From the NCBI RefSeq assembly GCF_022565775.1, contig NZ_JAIUMC010000007.1, forward strand, positions 1-64,000: 64,000 bases of DNA, given 5' to 3'. Source of the stretch: Natronospirillum sp. GTDB taxonomy: Bacteria > Pseudomonadota > Gammaproteobacteria > Pseudomonadales > Natronospirillaceae. The translations under genes were made by a program, and so were the position numbers. Each line of letters starts with the position of its first letter. The stretch's first letter is position 1. Below the pieces are notes generated by a model. It was not told where the DNA came from and did not search any database. It saw only the letters and a program-made list of their open reading frames with translations. This document shows positions 40,319-50,239 of the stretch, piece after piece.

Positions 40319-40897
40319 ATGACAATACCCTTGAGTGAGCAGTACGAGGCTATTCTGCGCGGCGTGGGCGAAAACCCGGAGCGCGAAGGCTTGGTCGGCA
40401 CCCCCGATCGAGCGGCGAAAGCCATGCAGTTTCTGACCGAAGGCTATACAAAGGATCTCGACACCATTATCAATGGGGCCATTTTCGAGTCTGACATGGA
40501 TGAAATGGTCGTGGTGCAGGACATCGAATTCTATTCAATGTGCGAGCACCACATGCTCCCCTTTATCGGCCGCGCACATATTGCCTATTTGCCGGCCGGC
40601 AAGGTTCTGGGCCTGTCCAAGTTTGCGCGCATCGTGGATATGTTTGCGCGTCGTCTGCAAATCCAGGAAAACCTGACCCGACAGGTGGCGCAGACTATCG
40701 AGTCGGTGACCGGAGCGCGGGGCGTGGGGGTTATCATGGAGGCCAAGCACATGTGCATGATGATGCGCGGTGTGCAGAAGCAGAACAGCAGCATGATGAC
40801 CTCAGTCATGCTGGGGAGCTTTCGCGAATCCCAAGCCACCCGCGCCGAATTCCTGAACCTGGCGCGTGGTAATGGCGGTCTTTTTGGCCGGGACTGA
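40319..40897 (+). CDS. folE: GTP cyclohydrolase I
   Basis: [89 protein letters not shown]. Confidence 0.96.
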   Translation: MTIPLSEQYEAILRGVGENPEREGLVGTPDRAAKAMQFLTEGYTKDLDTIINGAIFESDMDEMVVVQDIEFYSMCEHHMLPFIGRAHIAYLPAGKVLGLSKFARIVDMFARRLQIQENLTRQVAQTIESVTGARGVGVIMEAKHMCMMMRGVQKQNSSMMTSVMLGSFRESQATRAEFLNLARGNGGLFGRD

Positions 40898-40933
40898 CTG
40901 GCTGGCCTGAGCGGCCAGCCAACGTGGTGTCAG

Positions 40934-41488
40934 TTACCAGAGAAAGCGGATGCTCTGCTGCTGTTTGAAATGCAACGGCTGCAGGCCGGTTTCAAGATGG
41001 ACGGAGTTCTCCTCCAGCAAGTTATCGGCGTTGGTGAGTCCCGAGGGAACCTCCCCCTCGAAGTGATTCAACAGGCGATCCAGGTCCAGGCTGCTGTAGA
41101 CTTCCAGTTCCCTGGCCTGCGCCTGATAGGCATCTGCGCTGCTGAAGAGGTAATCTATATCCACGGTGCGGCTGCTGTGCCGCCGGTCTGGCTGGTCCAG
41201 TGGACGGCCGTGCTGAATTTCCATTACCTTGCCCAGAGTAACGCACCAGTCCCGCGTCAACTCGATCTCATCTACGGTCACGGCAAAACAGGCGTTGAGA
41301 AAGCGCGAACTGACCGGCTCGCTCACCGCTGCGCCCTTCTCCAACACCACGCCTACCGGCTCCGTGCGAAATAGCCGGCCCAGCACCACTTCTCCAAACA
41401 CCCCGGCAAAGGCGTCTATTACCGGGGGGACATGCTGTTCAGGCGCAATGTTGGAACCAATGGCGAAATAGTAGTGGCGCTGGGTCAT
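40934..41488 (-). CDS. folK: 2-amino-4-hydroxy-6-hydroxymethyldihydropteridine diphosphokinase-like
   Basis: FAIGSNIAPEQH...RLFRTEPVG; FLNACFAVTVDE; DRRHSSRTVDIDYL. Confidence 0.8.
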   Translation of the reverse strand: MTQRHYYFAIGSNIAPEQHVPPVIDAFAGVFGEVVLGRLFRTEPVGVVLEKGAAVSEPVSSRFLNACFAVTVDEIELTRDWCVTLGKVMEIQHGRPLDQPDRRHSSRTVDIDYLFSSADAYQAQARELEVYSSLDLDRLLNHFEGEVPSGLTNADNLLEENSVHLETGLQPLHFKQQQSIRFLW

Positions 41489-42870
41489 GACAAATCATCC
41501 AGTGAAAGCTGCTTCTTGTTCTTTGCACCCAGTTCGCGCAGTTTTTCCACCCGACGTACCGCGTTGCCGCGGCCTTCAGACAATTGCTTGATCGACTTGT
41601 CCAGGCTTTCCTGCGATTTGCCCAGATGTTTCTGTACGTCTTTAAGCGATTCGGTAAACAACACAAACTGGTCATAGAGTTTCCCCGCCTCGTCCGCTAT
41701 CTGGACTGCGTTGCGGTTCTGTTGTTCATTACGCCAGATATTGTGAATGGTTTTCAAAACGGCGAGTAAAGTACTCGGACTGACCAGAATAATGTTGCGC
41801 TCGAAGGCATCCCGGAACAGCATGGTGTCCTGTTCCACCGCCACCAGAAAGGCCGCCTCGACGGGGACGAACATCAGCACGAAATCCAGCGTGCGCAGAC
41901 TGTCGATCTGTTCGTAATTCTTGGCCGACAGGTTTTTCATTTGGGTTCTGACGGCATCGACATGCGCTTTCAGGGCCGCGCTGCGCTCCACATCGTCTTC
42001 CGCATTGACGTAACGCTCGAAGTCCACCAATGACACCTTTGCATCGACAATGATGTCCTTCTCATCCGGCAGATGGATGATGGCATCCGGCTGCAATCGT
42101 TGCCCGTGCTCCCCTTTGGCGCTGAACTGAACATCGTATTCATGCCCCTTGCGCAGCCCGCTTTCTTCCAGAATGCGCTCCAGCAGCATCTCGCCCCAGT
42201 TGCCCTGGGTCTTCTTCTCGCCCTTCAATGCATTGGACAGGCGTCTGGCCTCTTCGGTCAGGTTGTCATTCATGCCCTTCAACTGTTCCAGTTGAAAGCG
42301 CAGATTACGCCGGTCTTCCGTGTCCTTTTCATAGACGGTTTCCACGCGCTGGCGGAAATCCTTCAGCTGCTCGCGCATGGGAGCGATCAGGTTCTGCAAA
42401 GATTCCTGACTGGTGCGCGAGAAATGCTGCTGCTTCTGATCGAAAATGCGATTGGCCAGATTCTCGAACTGGGACTGCAGGCGTTTTTCGGTATCTTCGA
42501 GCAGTTTCTTCTTCTCATCCCACTGCTGTCGTTCTGAAGACAGCCGCTGGCGCTCCAGTTCCAGCGCGCGTTCTGCGTCAAGCCGACCCTGCTGCTCCTG
42601 ATGCCATTGCTGACGCAAACTGTCCTGCGTCTCGCTTTGCTGCTGCAGTTGCCGCGCCTGTTGATTGACGGTTTCTTCCTGGCGGGCAAGCTGCAGCGCC
42701 TGCTCCTGGCGAGCTTCATCCAGCTCAGCCAATTGCACCTGAAGATCCTGCTGCCGTCTGACCTGGCGCCATAGCAGAGTGGCCAGTATCAGTGTCAAAA
42801 CAATGAACAATGCCAGGGCGGCCAGAAACAGCGGCGGATTGGTCAGAACAAGTTCGGTTACAGAATTCAC
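41485..42870 (-). CDS. rmuC: DNA recombination protein RmuC
   Basis: N-terminal TM, coiled coil, GNWGEMLLERILEESGLRKGHEYDVQ; DEKDIIVDAKVSLVDFERYVNAED. Confidence 0.94.
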   Translation of the reverse strand: MNSVTELVLTNPPLFLAALALFIVLTLILATLLWRQVRRQQDLQVQLAELDEARQEQALQLARQEETVNQQARQLQQQSETQDSLRQQWHQEQQGRLDAERALELERQRLSSERQQWDEKKKLLEDTEKRLQSQFENLANRIFDQKQQHFSRTSQESLQNLIAPMREQLKDFRQRVETVYEKDTEDRRNLRFQLEQLKGMNDNLTEEARRLSNALKGEKKTQGNWGEMLLERILEESGLRKGHEYDVQFSAKGEHGQRLQPDAIIHLPDEKDIIVDAKVSLVDFERYVNAEDDVERSAALKAHVDAVRTQMKNLSAKNYEQIDSLRTLDFVLMFVPVEAAFLVAVEQDTMLFRDAFERNIILVSPSTLLAVLKTIHNIWRNEQQNRNAVQIADEAGKLYDQFVLFTESLKDVQKHLGKSQESLDKSIKQLSEGRGNAVRRVEKLRELGAKNKKQLSLDDLS

Positions 42871-42984
42871 GCCCGGAAAGTCTCCCTATTGGTCGGCGCT
42901 GTGCTATCTTTTCTGATCACAGCAGAACGCTTGACGGCTTTTGCCGTGGCACGTCCACAACCCGATAAACGCAGGACCCTGATC

Positions 42985-43311
42985 ATGTCGAGTACCACTC
43001 TTTTGATGGCCACAGAGACTCTGGACCAGTTTATTCGCGCTCTGGACGATGTGTACTGGGAAGCCAGCGACATTGCGGACAAAGATGTCATTTTCAACAT
43101 CAGCCGCGTGCTGACCAACGAATTGATCGAGTTGCACAAGGTGAGTATACAGGACGGCCACTACAAGTATGAACCGGTGGGCGAAAACCTGCGCACGATC
43201 ATTCCGCAACTGTCCTGGCTGAACGACAACCTCAGTCGGGTCACCAGAAGGACGGACACCACAACGGAAATTCAACCTCTGCTGCGCACCATTCATCAGT
43301 TGATTTCATGA
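42985..43311 (+). CDS. conserved hypothetical protein
   Basis: 108-aa ORF ending in an ATGA-type overlap with the asparaginase gene; start at the internal Met MSSTTLLMATETLDQF. Confidence 0.65.
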   Translation: MSSTTLLMATETLDQFIRALDDVYWEASDIADKDVIFNISRVLTNELIELHKVSIQDGHYKYEPVGENLRTIIPQLSWLNDNLSRVTRRTDTTTEIQPLLRTIHQLIS

Positions 43312-44279
43312 AGCTGCTAATCATTTACACCGGCGGCACCATCGGCATGGTGCCATCCGGGACAGGCTGGCGCCCCCAGCCCGGATATCTGGAAGGCCGC
43401 ATACGAGAGCATTTGCGTCGTATGGAGTTTCCTCACGAGGTCACCTGGCAGGAATATGACCCACTGCTGGACTCCTCGCAGTTGTCCTGCCAGCACTGGA
43501 ATCAGCTCGCCAGAGATATCATTGAGCATTATGCGGATTATGACGGCTTTGTCGTGCTGCATGGCACCGACACCATGGCCTATACCAGTTCTGCGCTGGC
43601 GTTCATGCTGCGCGGCACGCGCAAGCCTGTGGTGCTGACAGGCAGCCAGATTCCAGTCTGGGAGCAAACCACGGACGGTCTCGACAACGTCATGCTGGCC
43701 TTGCAGTCGGCAGCCCGGGAGGACCTGCAGGATGTCTACCTGGCCTTTGATCACAAGCTGTATCACGGGGCTCATGTCACCAAGACCAACACCGACCGGT
43801 TGAAAGCCTTTTCCGCGCCACATGGCGTGCATTTGGGCAATGAACTGCCTGAACCCGAATCGGAACCACGCATGATCCCGGTCAGTGAAGCGGCCGTAGA
43901 GCTCTATCATTATCTGCCCGGCACTCCGCTGCGCGGCCTGCGCGCTCTGATCGAGACCCGGCCAAGAGTATTGATTCTGCTGACCTATGGCAGCGGCAAT
44001 GCGCCTGACACCCAGGAACTGCGCGACCTGCTGGGCTATGCCACCGATCAGGGCACGCTGCTGATCAATCGCAGCCAGTGCTTTCGCGCCAATGTGGATA
44101 TGCACCGCTACGAGGCCGCCTCTGCCTTGCGGGAAGGGGGGCTGGTCGGCGCCGGAACCATGACCCTGGAAGCGCTGACGGGCAAGCTGCATGTGCTGCT
44201 GACGTTGTTCGAGGACAATGTGGATCTGGCACAGCACCTGTTAACACCCTGGACAGAAGAACTGCCGGCCCCCAAGTGA
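43308..44279 (+). CDS. ansA: type I asparaginase
   Basis: LLIIYTGGTIGMVPS; GFVVLHGTDTMAYTSSALAFML; VVLTGSQIP. Confidence 0.93.
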   Translation: MKLLIIYTGGTIGMVPSGTGWRPQPGYLEGRIREHLRRMEFPHEVTWQEYDPLLDSSQLSCQHWNQLARDIIEHYADYDGFVVLHGTDTMAYTSSALAFMLRGTRKPVVLTGSQIPVWEQTTDGLDNVMLALQSAAREDLQDVYLAFDHKLYHGAHVTKTNTDRLKAFSAPHGVHLGNELPEPESEPRMIPVSEAAVELYHYLPGTPLRGLRALIETRPRVLILLTYGSGNAPDTQELRDLLGYATDQGTLLINRSQCFRANVDMHRYEAASALREGGLVGAGTMTLEALTGKLHVLLTLFEDNVDLAQHLLTPWTEELPAPK

Positions 44280-44356
44280 AGCCTTGTCTCTGCTGCGTCC
44301 GGGCAGTAGACTATCGCGCCCCTGTCCAAACGCCCAAATTTTGACCAAGAGACCCT

Positions 44357-45595
44357 ATGGCTTCACCTGATCAGCACTCGTCGTCGTCTTCCTGGGAACA
44401 GGATGAAAGCGCTTACTCCGAGACCGATGCCCGCGCCGGCTCCTGGACCACCTTCTGGTTCGAGCCGCAGCGCCTGCGCCTGCTCACACTGGCCCTGTTG
44501 CTGGGGCTGGCCGGTGCCGGTGTCTTTCCGGTTCTGAGTACACACCTGGCCATCGGCCTGGGTATTTCGCCGCTGTGGATCGGGGTCTTTTTTGCGGTCA
44601 ATACGGCGGCTGGGGTGCTGGTCAGCCACAGTCTGGCCAAAGCCTCGGACCAGGGCCTGCGGCGCATACTGATCCTTTGGGTGTCCACTGCCGTGGGTAT
44701 GGTGGGCTCACTGGCCTTGGGCTACATCACTCAATATGGCTGGCTGCTGGTGGCCGGGATGATCTGGTTCGGGCTGTCTTCGGCCGCCCAGCCGCAGATT
44801 TTCGCCATGGCCCGCGAGGCAGTGGCGGAGGAAGAGGCTGCCCTCTTTCAGTCGGTACTGCGCGCCTGTTTTTCCGCCAGTTGGATTGTCGGGCCACCCC
44901 TGGCCTATCTGCTGTTCGAATTGATCGGCTTTACCCGCCTGATGTGGCTGGTCGCCATCATGTTTGGCCTCTGCCTGCTGTTGCTGCCCGGTTTGCCGGA
45001 CGGCAAGGTGCAGGCCACCCGCGGTGCCAGCCTGCCCACCAACCGCCGCATCAAGTGGCTGGCCCTGATGATTCTGGCAGTATTCGCCGCCAATACCATG
45101 TACATCGTCTATATGCCGCTGTATGTGCGCGAAACGCTGGGCATTGGCGGCATCGTGCCCGGTCTGCTGATGGGACTGGCCGCCGGCCTGGAGATTCCCA
45201 TCATGGTGGCCGGCGGGGCCATGGCGCATCGCTGGCCATTGCTGCGCCCGCTGTGGATTGCGGTTGCCGGGGGTACGGCCTTTTATCTGGGCATTTTCCT
45301 GTTCTCCGGAGTCACCATGCTGGCCGTGCTGCAGATCTTCAATGGCGTGCTGATCGGGCTGGCCGCCGGTGTCGGCATCAGTGTATTCCAGAAGCTGATG
45401 CCTGATCGACTTGGCATGGCGTCGACGCTGTATACCAATGCCATCAAGGTGGGCAGCCTGCTGGGCGCCGGGCTGGGCGGCGTAGTGGCAGAGTTTGGCG
45501 GCTATGGCTCGGTGTTTCTGGTCAATGTCCTGTTGATGACGGTGGCTGCACTGGCCTTGTGGCAATGCGGACATGAACGCCACCAGCGGACCTGA
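44357..45595 (+). CDS. MFS transporter (sugar efflux/SetA-like)
   Basis: 12-TM-type protein; VLSTHLAIGLGISPLWIGVFFAVNTAAGVLVSHSLAKASDQGLRR. Confidence 0.85.
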   Translation: MASPDQHSSSSSWEQDESAYSETDARAGSWTTFWFEPQRLRLLTLALLLGLAGAGVFPVLSTHLAIGLGISPLWIGVFFAVNTAAGVLVSHSLAKASDQGLRRILILWVSTAVGMVGSLALGYITQYGWLLVAGMIWFGLSSAAQPQIFAMAREAVAEEEAALFQSVLRACFSASWIVGPPLAYLLFELIGFTRLMWLVAIMFGLCLLLLPGLPDGKVQATRGASLPTNRRIKWLALMILAVFAANTMYIVYMPLYVRETLGIGGIVPGLLMGLAAGLEIPIMVAGGAMAHRWPLLRPLWIAVAGGTAFYLGIFLFSGVTMLAVLQIFNGVLIGLAAGVGISVFQKLMPDRLGMASTLYTNAIKVGSLLGAGLGGVVAEFGGYGSVFLVNVLLMTVAALALWQCGHERHQRT

Positions 45596-45716
45596 AACCA
45601 ACAGACAGTTCGGACCGCCACCCTGCCTTTCCGGCAACAAAAGCGCAAAGACACTTCAAGTATCGACTCTCGGTGCAGATAATAGACACAGAGGCTTTAC
45701 CCAATTGGCGGTATCC

Positions 45717-46142
45717 ATGATCTACCCGCGCGTCCTTGTGCTGATGACAACCCTGCTGTTGCCTCTGGGAGCAGTGGCCTGGGAAACCAGCGACCACGAC
45801 TTCCCGCTGGCCTCGAGACAAACCCCGCTGGGGCTGGTCTGGACCGATGACAGCGCCATGACGTTGTATACCTACAGCCGTGACCGTCCCGAATCCTCGG
45901 CATGCACCGGCGAATGCGCCGTTCAGTTCCCGCCGCATGTCGCCGAAGCACGCCACCGGCAGTTTCCGCCTGAAGGTTTTTCCGTGATCACGCGCCCGGA
46001 CGGCCGTCTGCAATGGGCCTATGAAAGCCGCCCGCTGTATCGCTACAGCGGCGATCGTGAACCCGGCGAACTGACCGGCCATGGACGGGATGACCGCTGG
46101 TGGGTGGCACAACCGGTGCGCGGCTACGGGGAGGAAGACTGA
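45717..46142 (+). CDS. secreted repeat protein (COG4315-like, Yx(F/W/Y)xxD motif)
   Basis: Signal peptide; SRQTPLGLVWTDDSAMTLYTYSRDRPESSACTGECAVQFPPH; LQWAYESRPLYRYSGDREPGELTGHG. Confidence 0.78.
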   Translation: MIYPRVLVLMTTLLLPLGAVAWETSDHDFPLASRQTPLGLVWTDDSAMTLYTYSRDRPESSACTGECAVQFPPHVAEARHRQFPPEGFSVITRPDGRLQWAYESRPLYRYSGDREPGELTGHGRDDRWWVAQPVRGYGEED

Positions 46143-46173
46143 CCGCAGGCTGGTCAGGCGATGTGGACACAAC

Positions 46174-46878
46174 TTAGAGCGAACGCCCGCCATCGACCGG
46201 AATACTGGCCCCGGTCAGATAATCATTGGCCAGAATATAGTCTACCGTCTGCACCACCGGACCAAACCCACCCATGCGTTGCAACGGCGTTTCCTGCAAT
46301 ACCTGAACACGGGCCTCCTCGCTGTGCTCGGGCAGAAACTCCAGAGGCCCCGGTTGGATGGTGTTGACCCGTATCTCGGGGGCCAGCAACCTGGCATAGG
46401 CGTGACTCATGTTGCCCAGTCCCGCCTTGGTGGCACAGTAGGTGCGAAAGCGTGGTGACGGTCGATCGGTAAAGATATCCGTGATATGGATGATGTTGCC
46501 CTTGCTGTCAGGACAGGCTCGCAATGCATCGGCACACCGTTCATTGAGCAAAAAGGGTACCTGCATGTGCACCTGAAAGTACTCTGCAAAGGCTTTCAAC
46601 TCCGCTTTCGGGTCGTCGCCGACAGGCCGAAAGGCAGAGGCGTTGTGCAGCAACAGGCTGATATGGGGATAACGGGTGACAACTCCCTGAATCCAGCTAT
46701 CCACTGCCTCCAGGTCTGTCAGTTCAACCTGCGTCAGATCGGCGCCACGCTGACGCAGATCGTCCACCTCGGTATAATGCGTGCGATAGCAGCCAACCAC
46801 CGTGTGGCCTGCTGAAAGAAAATGGCTGGCCAGTTCATATCCCAGCCGACGCCCGGCACCGGTGATGACCACAATCAT
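46174..46878 (-). CDS. folM: dihydromonapterin reductase-like SDR (FolM)
   Basis: SDR fold VVITGAGRRLGYELASHFLSAGHTVVG; LLLHNASAF; YCATKAGL; RVNTIQPGPL. Confidence 0.82.
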   Translation of the reverse strand: MIVVITGAGRRLGYELASHFLSAGHTVVGCYRTHYTEVDDLRQRGADLTQVELTDLEAVDSWIQGVVTRYPHISLLLHNASAFRPVGDDPKAELKAFAEYFQVHMQVPFLLNERCADALRACPDSKGNIIHITDIFTDRPSPRFRTYCATKAGLGNMSHAYARLLAPEIRVNTIQPGPLEFLPEHSEEARVQVLQETPLQRMGGFGPVVQTVDYILANDYLTGASIPVDGGRSL

Positions 46879-47003
46879 GACGCACTCCTGATAGATTCTA
46901 TGCGCACAGCATACGACTGAAAGTGGCTCACAGACCAGACAGGTAGCGAATAATTCATTGCAGTGAATTCAGGCTGCCCGAGAGCCTGGCGACAGGAGGC
47001 GCT

Positions 47004-47043
47004 GCAAAAAAAGAACCCGATGGCTGCAATGCAGCCATCGGGT
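47004..47043 (-). terminator. Strong intrinsic terminator between folM and the small membrane protein gene
   Basis: Perfect palindrome CCCGATGGCTGCA(a)TGCAGCCATCGGG; minus strand reads into TTCTTTTTTTGC. Confidence 0.8.
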
Positions 47044-47119
47044 AAAGATTGCCCAGCAAATGATTATCCGTAATCAGAACCGGCTTCTATCCTGAATCCG
47101 GTGAGTGCACCTACTGTAA

Positions 47120-47135
47120 TGCAGGTGGCGTGCCA
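47120..47135 (-). promoter_or_regulatory. sigma54-like -24/-12 element
   Basis: Minus strand TGGCACG-CCAC-CTGCA versus consensus TGGCACG-N4-TTGC(A/T); one mismatch. Confidence 0.4.
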
Positions 47136-47385
47136 GTTAGCTACCCAGGCTGAAAAAATTTGTTTTTCTATTGTTTTCAATGACTTATAAACTTATACCA
47201 CTTTTGAGGTATTTTTGCTGCCCAGGTAAGTTCCCTATCCGGGTCGTACGCTGTTTCAAACTGGTGCTGTCTGCCCCAAAACGCAGCAGACCCGGACCGG
47301 CAGACGCAGTCGATGACTGGCCGACTCTTCACCACCTGTGGTTTAATGCAGAGCAGGTATGGGGAACAAAAGGATAATAAAAGCA

Positions 47386-47577
47386 ATGAAATTGTGGCTG
47401 GTAGTCCTGCTCACGGCGCTGTCTTCTCTGGTCGCCTGGATGTATGTGCAATTCGAGTTTCATGTCTCCTATCTGATTATCGCGGTTTCGTTTTTCGTCA
47501 CCGTCTACTATGGCCTGAACAAGGTCCTCGACAAACCAGAGGCCTCCGACAACTCCAGGCCCGGCCACAAGGACTGA
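47386..47577 (+). CDS. small membrane protein
   Basis: 63-aa ORF with two predicted TM helices, MKLWLVVLLTALSSLVAWMYVQFEFHVSYLIIAVSFFVTVYYGLNKVL; directly upstream of mgtE. Confidence 0.65.
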   Translation: MKLWLVVLLTALSSLVAWMYVQFEFHVSYLIIAVSFFVTVYYGLNKVLDKPEASDNSRPGHKD

Positions 47578-47583
47578 TCCCTG

Positions 47584-48957
47584 ATGACTGATGGCGCTGA
47601 AGCTGCGTTCGACCAGCATGGAGCCCAGTTGCTCAGCGCCATTGATTCCAGTGACGGCGAGCGCATGGCGGAACTGGCCAATGAGATGCCGGCGCCCGAC
47701 TTTGCAGAGTTTGTGCGTGAGCACTCTCTGGACGTTACCGAGAAACTGCTGGCCTATCTCCCGATCGAACAGCGCGCCCGGGCGATAGGCTACTTCGGTC
47801 TTGAGGCACAGCAAGAACTGGCCCTGAACATGGCAGAGCCCATGCTGGCCGAGTTGCTTTCTCACATGAATGCCGATGAACGGGCTGACCTTTTCAACCT
47901 GCTGGACGACAGCCTGAAAGCCAGGGTTATGCGCCTGATGGCCCGCAACGAGCGGGAGGACCTGCGCCTGCTGGCCAGCTATGCCTCTGGGACAGCCGGT
48001 GCCTTGATGACCAGCGACTATGTTGCCGTGCCCGCCCGGTCCACGGTTGCCCAGGCTTTTGACATCATCCGCGCCACGGCGCCTTCAGCTGAAACTGTCT
48101 ACGACATCTATTGCATTGACCACATGGGCCGCCTGGTCGGTACTGTATCTCTGCGCCGACTGATGCTGGCGCGCAAGGAAGGTCGTCTGGAAAAAGTCAT
48201 GACCACGGATCTGGTCACCGCCACGGTCGATGAGCATCAGGAAGAAGTGGCCGATCAGATTGCCCGCTATGACTTGCTGGCCCTGCCAATCATTGATCTT
48301 GGCGGTCGTCTCGTGGGTATCGTGACCTACGATGACGCCATGGACGTGGCCGAGATGGAAGCCACAGAGGACATGCACCGAGGTGCCTCCGTGCAGCCCA
48401 TGGAGCAGAATCTCAGCTCTGCCAGCCTGTTCGCTGTCTACAAAAGCCGCGTTGTGTGGCTGGTTCTGCTGGTATTTGGCAATATCTTTTCCGGGGCAGG
48501 CATCGCTCATTTCGAGGACACGATTGCCGCCGAGGTCGCCCTGGTGTTCTTCCTTCCACTGCTGATCGGCAGCGGTGGCAACGCGGGCTCCCAATCCGCG
48601 ACACTGATCATTCGTGGTCTGGCAACCCGTGAAGTGCGTAGTGCAGACTGGTTGAAACTGTTCGGTCGTGAAGTGCTGATCGCCGCAGCACTCGGGCTGA
48701 CCATGGCCGTTGCGATCGCGCCCATCGGCGCCATCCGTGGTGGCGAGGTGATTGCCCTGATCGTCGGCATGACCATGGTGACTGTGGTCGTCTTCGGCAG
48801 CCTGGCCGGCCTGACGCTGCCCTTTTTGCTGCGTCGAGTTGGCTGGGACCCGGCCACAGCCAGCGCACCACTGGTTACAACGCTGATTGATGCTTGTGGT
48901 GTACTGATCTATTTCGGTATTGCGACCTGGCTGCTGGATCTGCCAGCGGCCCTATGA
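47584..48957 (+). CDS. mgtE: magnesium transporter MgtE
   Basis: MgtE N domain, CBS pair, TM region LVFFLPLLIGSGGNAGSQSATLIIRGLATREV. Confidence 0.95.
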   Translation: MTDGAEAAFDQHGAQLLSAIDSSDGERMAELANEMPAPDFAEFVREHSLDVTEKLLAYLPIEQRARAIGYFGLEAQQELALNMAEPMLAELLSHMNADERADLFNLLDDSLKARVMRLMARNEREDLRLLASYASGTAGALMTSDYVAVPARSTVAQAFDIIRATAPSAETVYDIYCIDHMGRLVGTVSLRRLMLARKEGRLEKVMTTDLVTATVDEHQEEVADQIARYDLLALPIIDLGGRLVGIVTYDDAMDVAEMEATEDMHRGASVQPMEQNLSSASLFAVYKSRVVWLVLLVFGNIFSGAGIAHFEDTIAAEVALVFFLPLLIGSGGNAGSQSATLIIRGLATREVRSADWLKLFGREVLIAAALGLTMAVAIAPIGAIRGGEVIALIVGMTMVTVVVFGSLAGLTLPFLLRRVGWDPATASAPLVTTLIDACGVLIYFGIATWLLDLPAAL

Positions 48958-48972
48958 TTGTCAGGAGATTTT

Positions 48973-50055
48973 GTGTTCAAGGGTATTGAAAATTACCGGC
49001 ACGACTCAGCTGCCAGGACCGGCATATTGCTGACCAACCTGGGCACCCCGGACGCCCCCGAACCGGGCGCCCTGCGCCGGTATCTCAAAGAGTTTTTATG
49101 GGACCCCCGCGTGGTCGAAGTGCCGCGCCCTGTCTGGTGGCTGATCCTGAACGGCATCATTCTGAATATTCGCCCGCGCCGCTCCGCCAAAGCCTATCAG
49201 ACGGTCTGGACGGAGCGCGGCTCACCCCTGCTGTTTCATACCCAGGATCAGTGCGATGCCATCCGCGCCTATATGAAGGGCCGCTATGGCGACCAGGTGG
49301 TGGTCGAATTCGCCATGCGCTACGGCAACCCGTCCATCGCGTCCGGACTGCAGAAGCTGGAGGACCAGGGTGTGCGCAAGCTGCTGGTGTTGCCGCTGTA
49401 TCCCCAGTACAGCGGTGCAACCACTGCCTCGACCTTTGATGCCATTGCACAGGATTTCAGCAGACGCCGCTGGCTGCCTGAGATGCGCTTTATCAATCAC
49501 TATCACGACTTTCCGCCCTTTATTGAAGCAATGGCACGGCATATTGAAGCCTACTGGAAAGAGCACGGCCGGGCAGACCGCCTGCTGATGTCCTACCACG
49601 GCGTGCCGAAAAAGTATCTGTTGCGCGGTGACCCCTACCACTGCGAGTGCCACAAGACCTCCCGACTGCTGGCCGAAAGACTGGGCCTGGGCAAGGATGA
49701 CTACATGACCACCTTCCAGTCCCGCTTCGGGCGCGAGGAATGGCTGAAGCCCTACACGGACCATACCCTGCAGGCACTGCCTGGCCAGGGCGTCAAATCG
49801 GTACAGGTCATCTGCCCCGGCTTTGCCGCTGACTGCCTGGAGACCATCGAAGAAATCGGCGAGGAAAACCGGGAGTATTTCATGGAAGCTGGCGGTCAGG
49901 ACTATCAGTACATTCCCTGCATGAACGCAGAGCAGGGCCATGTTGATGCGCTGACCGCCCTGCTGGAACAGCACCTGAAAGGCTGGGAGCCGCTGGCTGA
50001 GCTGGATCGGTCGGCGACCAGGGAAGAAGCCATGCAGATGGGCGCCGAGGTTTAG
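48973..50055 (+). CDS. hemH: ferrochelatase
   Basis: TGILLTNLGTPDAPEPGALRRYLKEFLWDPRVVEVPR; MSYHGVPKKYLLRGDPYHCEC. GTG start at 48973 with AGGAGA upstream. Confidence 0.95.
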   Translation: MFKGIENYRHDSAARTGILLTNLGTPDAPEPGALRRYLKEFLWDPRVVEVPRPVWWLILNGIILNIRPRRSAKAYQTVWTERGSPLLFHTQDQCDAIRAYMKGRYGDQVVVEFAMRYGNPSIASGLQKLEDQGVRKLLVLPLYPQYSGATTASTFDAIAQDFSRRRWLPEMRFINHYHDFPPFIEAMARHIEAYWKEHGRADRLLMSYHGVPKKYLLRGDPYHCECHKTSRLLAERLGLGKDDYMTTFQSRFGREEWLKPYTDHTLQALPGQGVKSVQVICPGFAADCLETIEEIGEENREYFMEAGGQDYQYIPCMNAEQGHVDALTALLEQHLKGWEPLAELDRSATREEAMQMGAEV

Positions 50056-50133
50056 GCTGTGCGGTCCGACATTTCGGGGCTTGCTCACGCATTCGGGCCC
50101 AGGCACCGTGCGTGGCCGAGGGCCACAGCCTAC
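50053..50133. repeat. REP-like intergenic repeat
   Basis: TAGGCTGTGCGG...CTTGCTCACGCATTCGGGCCCAGGCACCGTGCGTGGCCGAGGGCCACAGCCTAC. Confidence 0.75.
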
Positions 50134-50239
50134 TCGCCTATTCTTGCCTCAGGGTCATCAATACCCTTTCCTGCCCTTCCCGCCCGCGTCGCACCCGATT
50201 AAGCTCAACTGATCATCCGAGAAAGGCTGCAGAACCACT

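Noticed and set aside
40900-40920. Hairpin GGCTGGCC-tgagc-GGCCAGCC after folE
   Set aside because: No T-tract on either strand, so not called as an intrinsic terminator.
43317-44237. 306-aa minus-strand ORF
   Set aside because: Antisense to asparaginase; low-complexity Gln/His composition typical of shadow ORFs.
44708-45640. 310-aa minus-strand ORF
   Set aside because: Antisense to the MFS transporter gene; Gln/His-rich shadow ORF.
47177-47386. 69-aa minus-strand ORF upstream of the folM-side terminator
   Set aside because: No recognisable motif, no clear RBS, and overlaps the promoter region of the small membrane protein gene; not supportable as a CDS.
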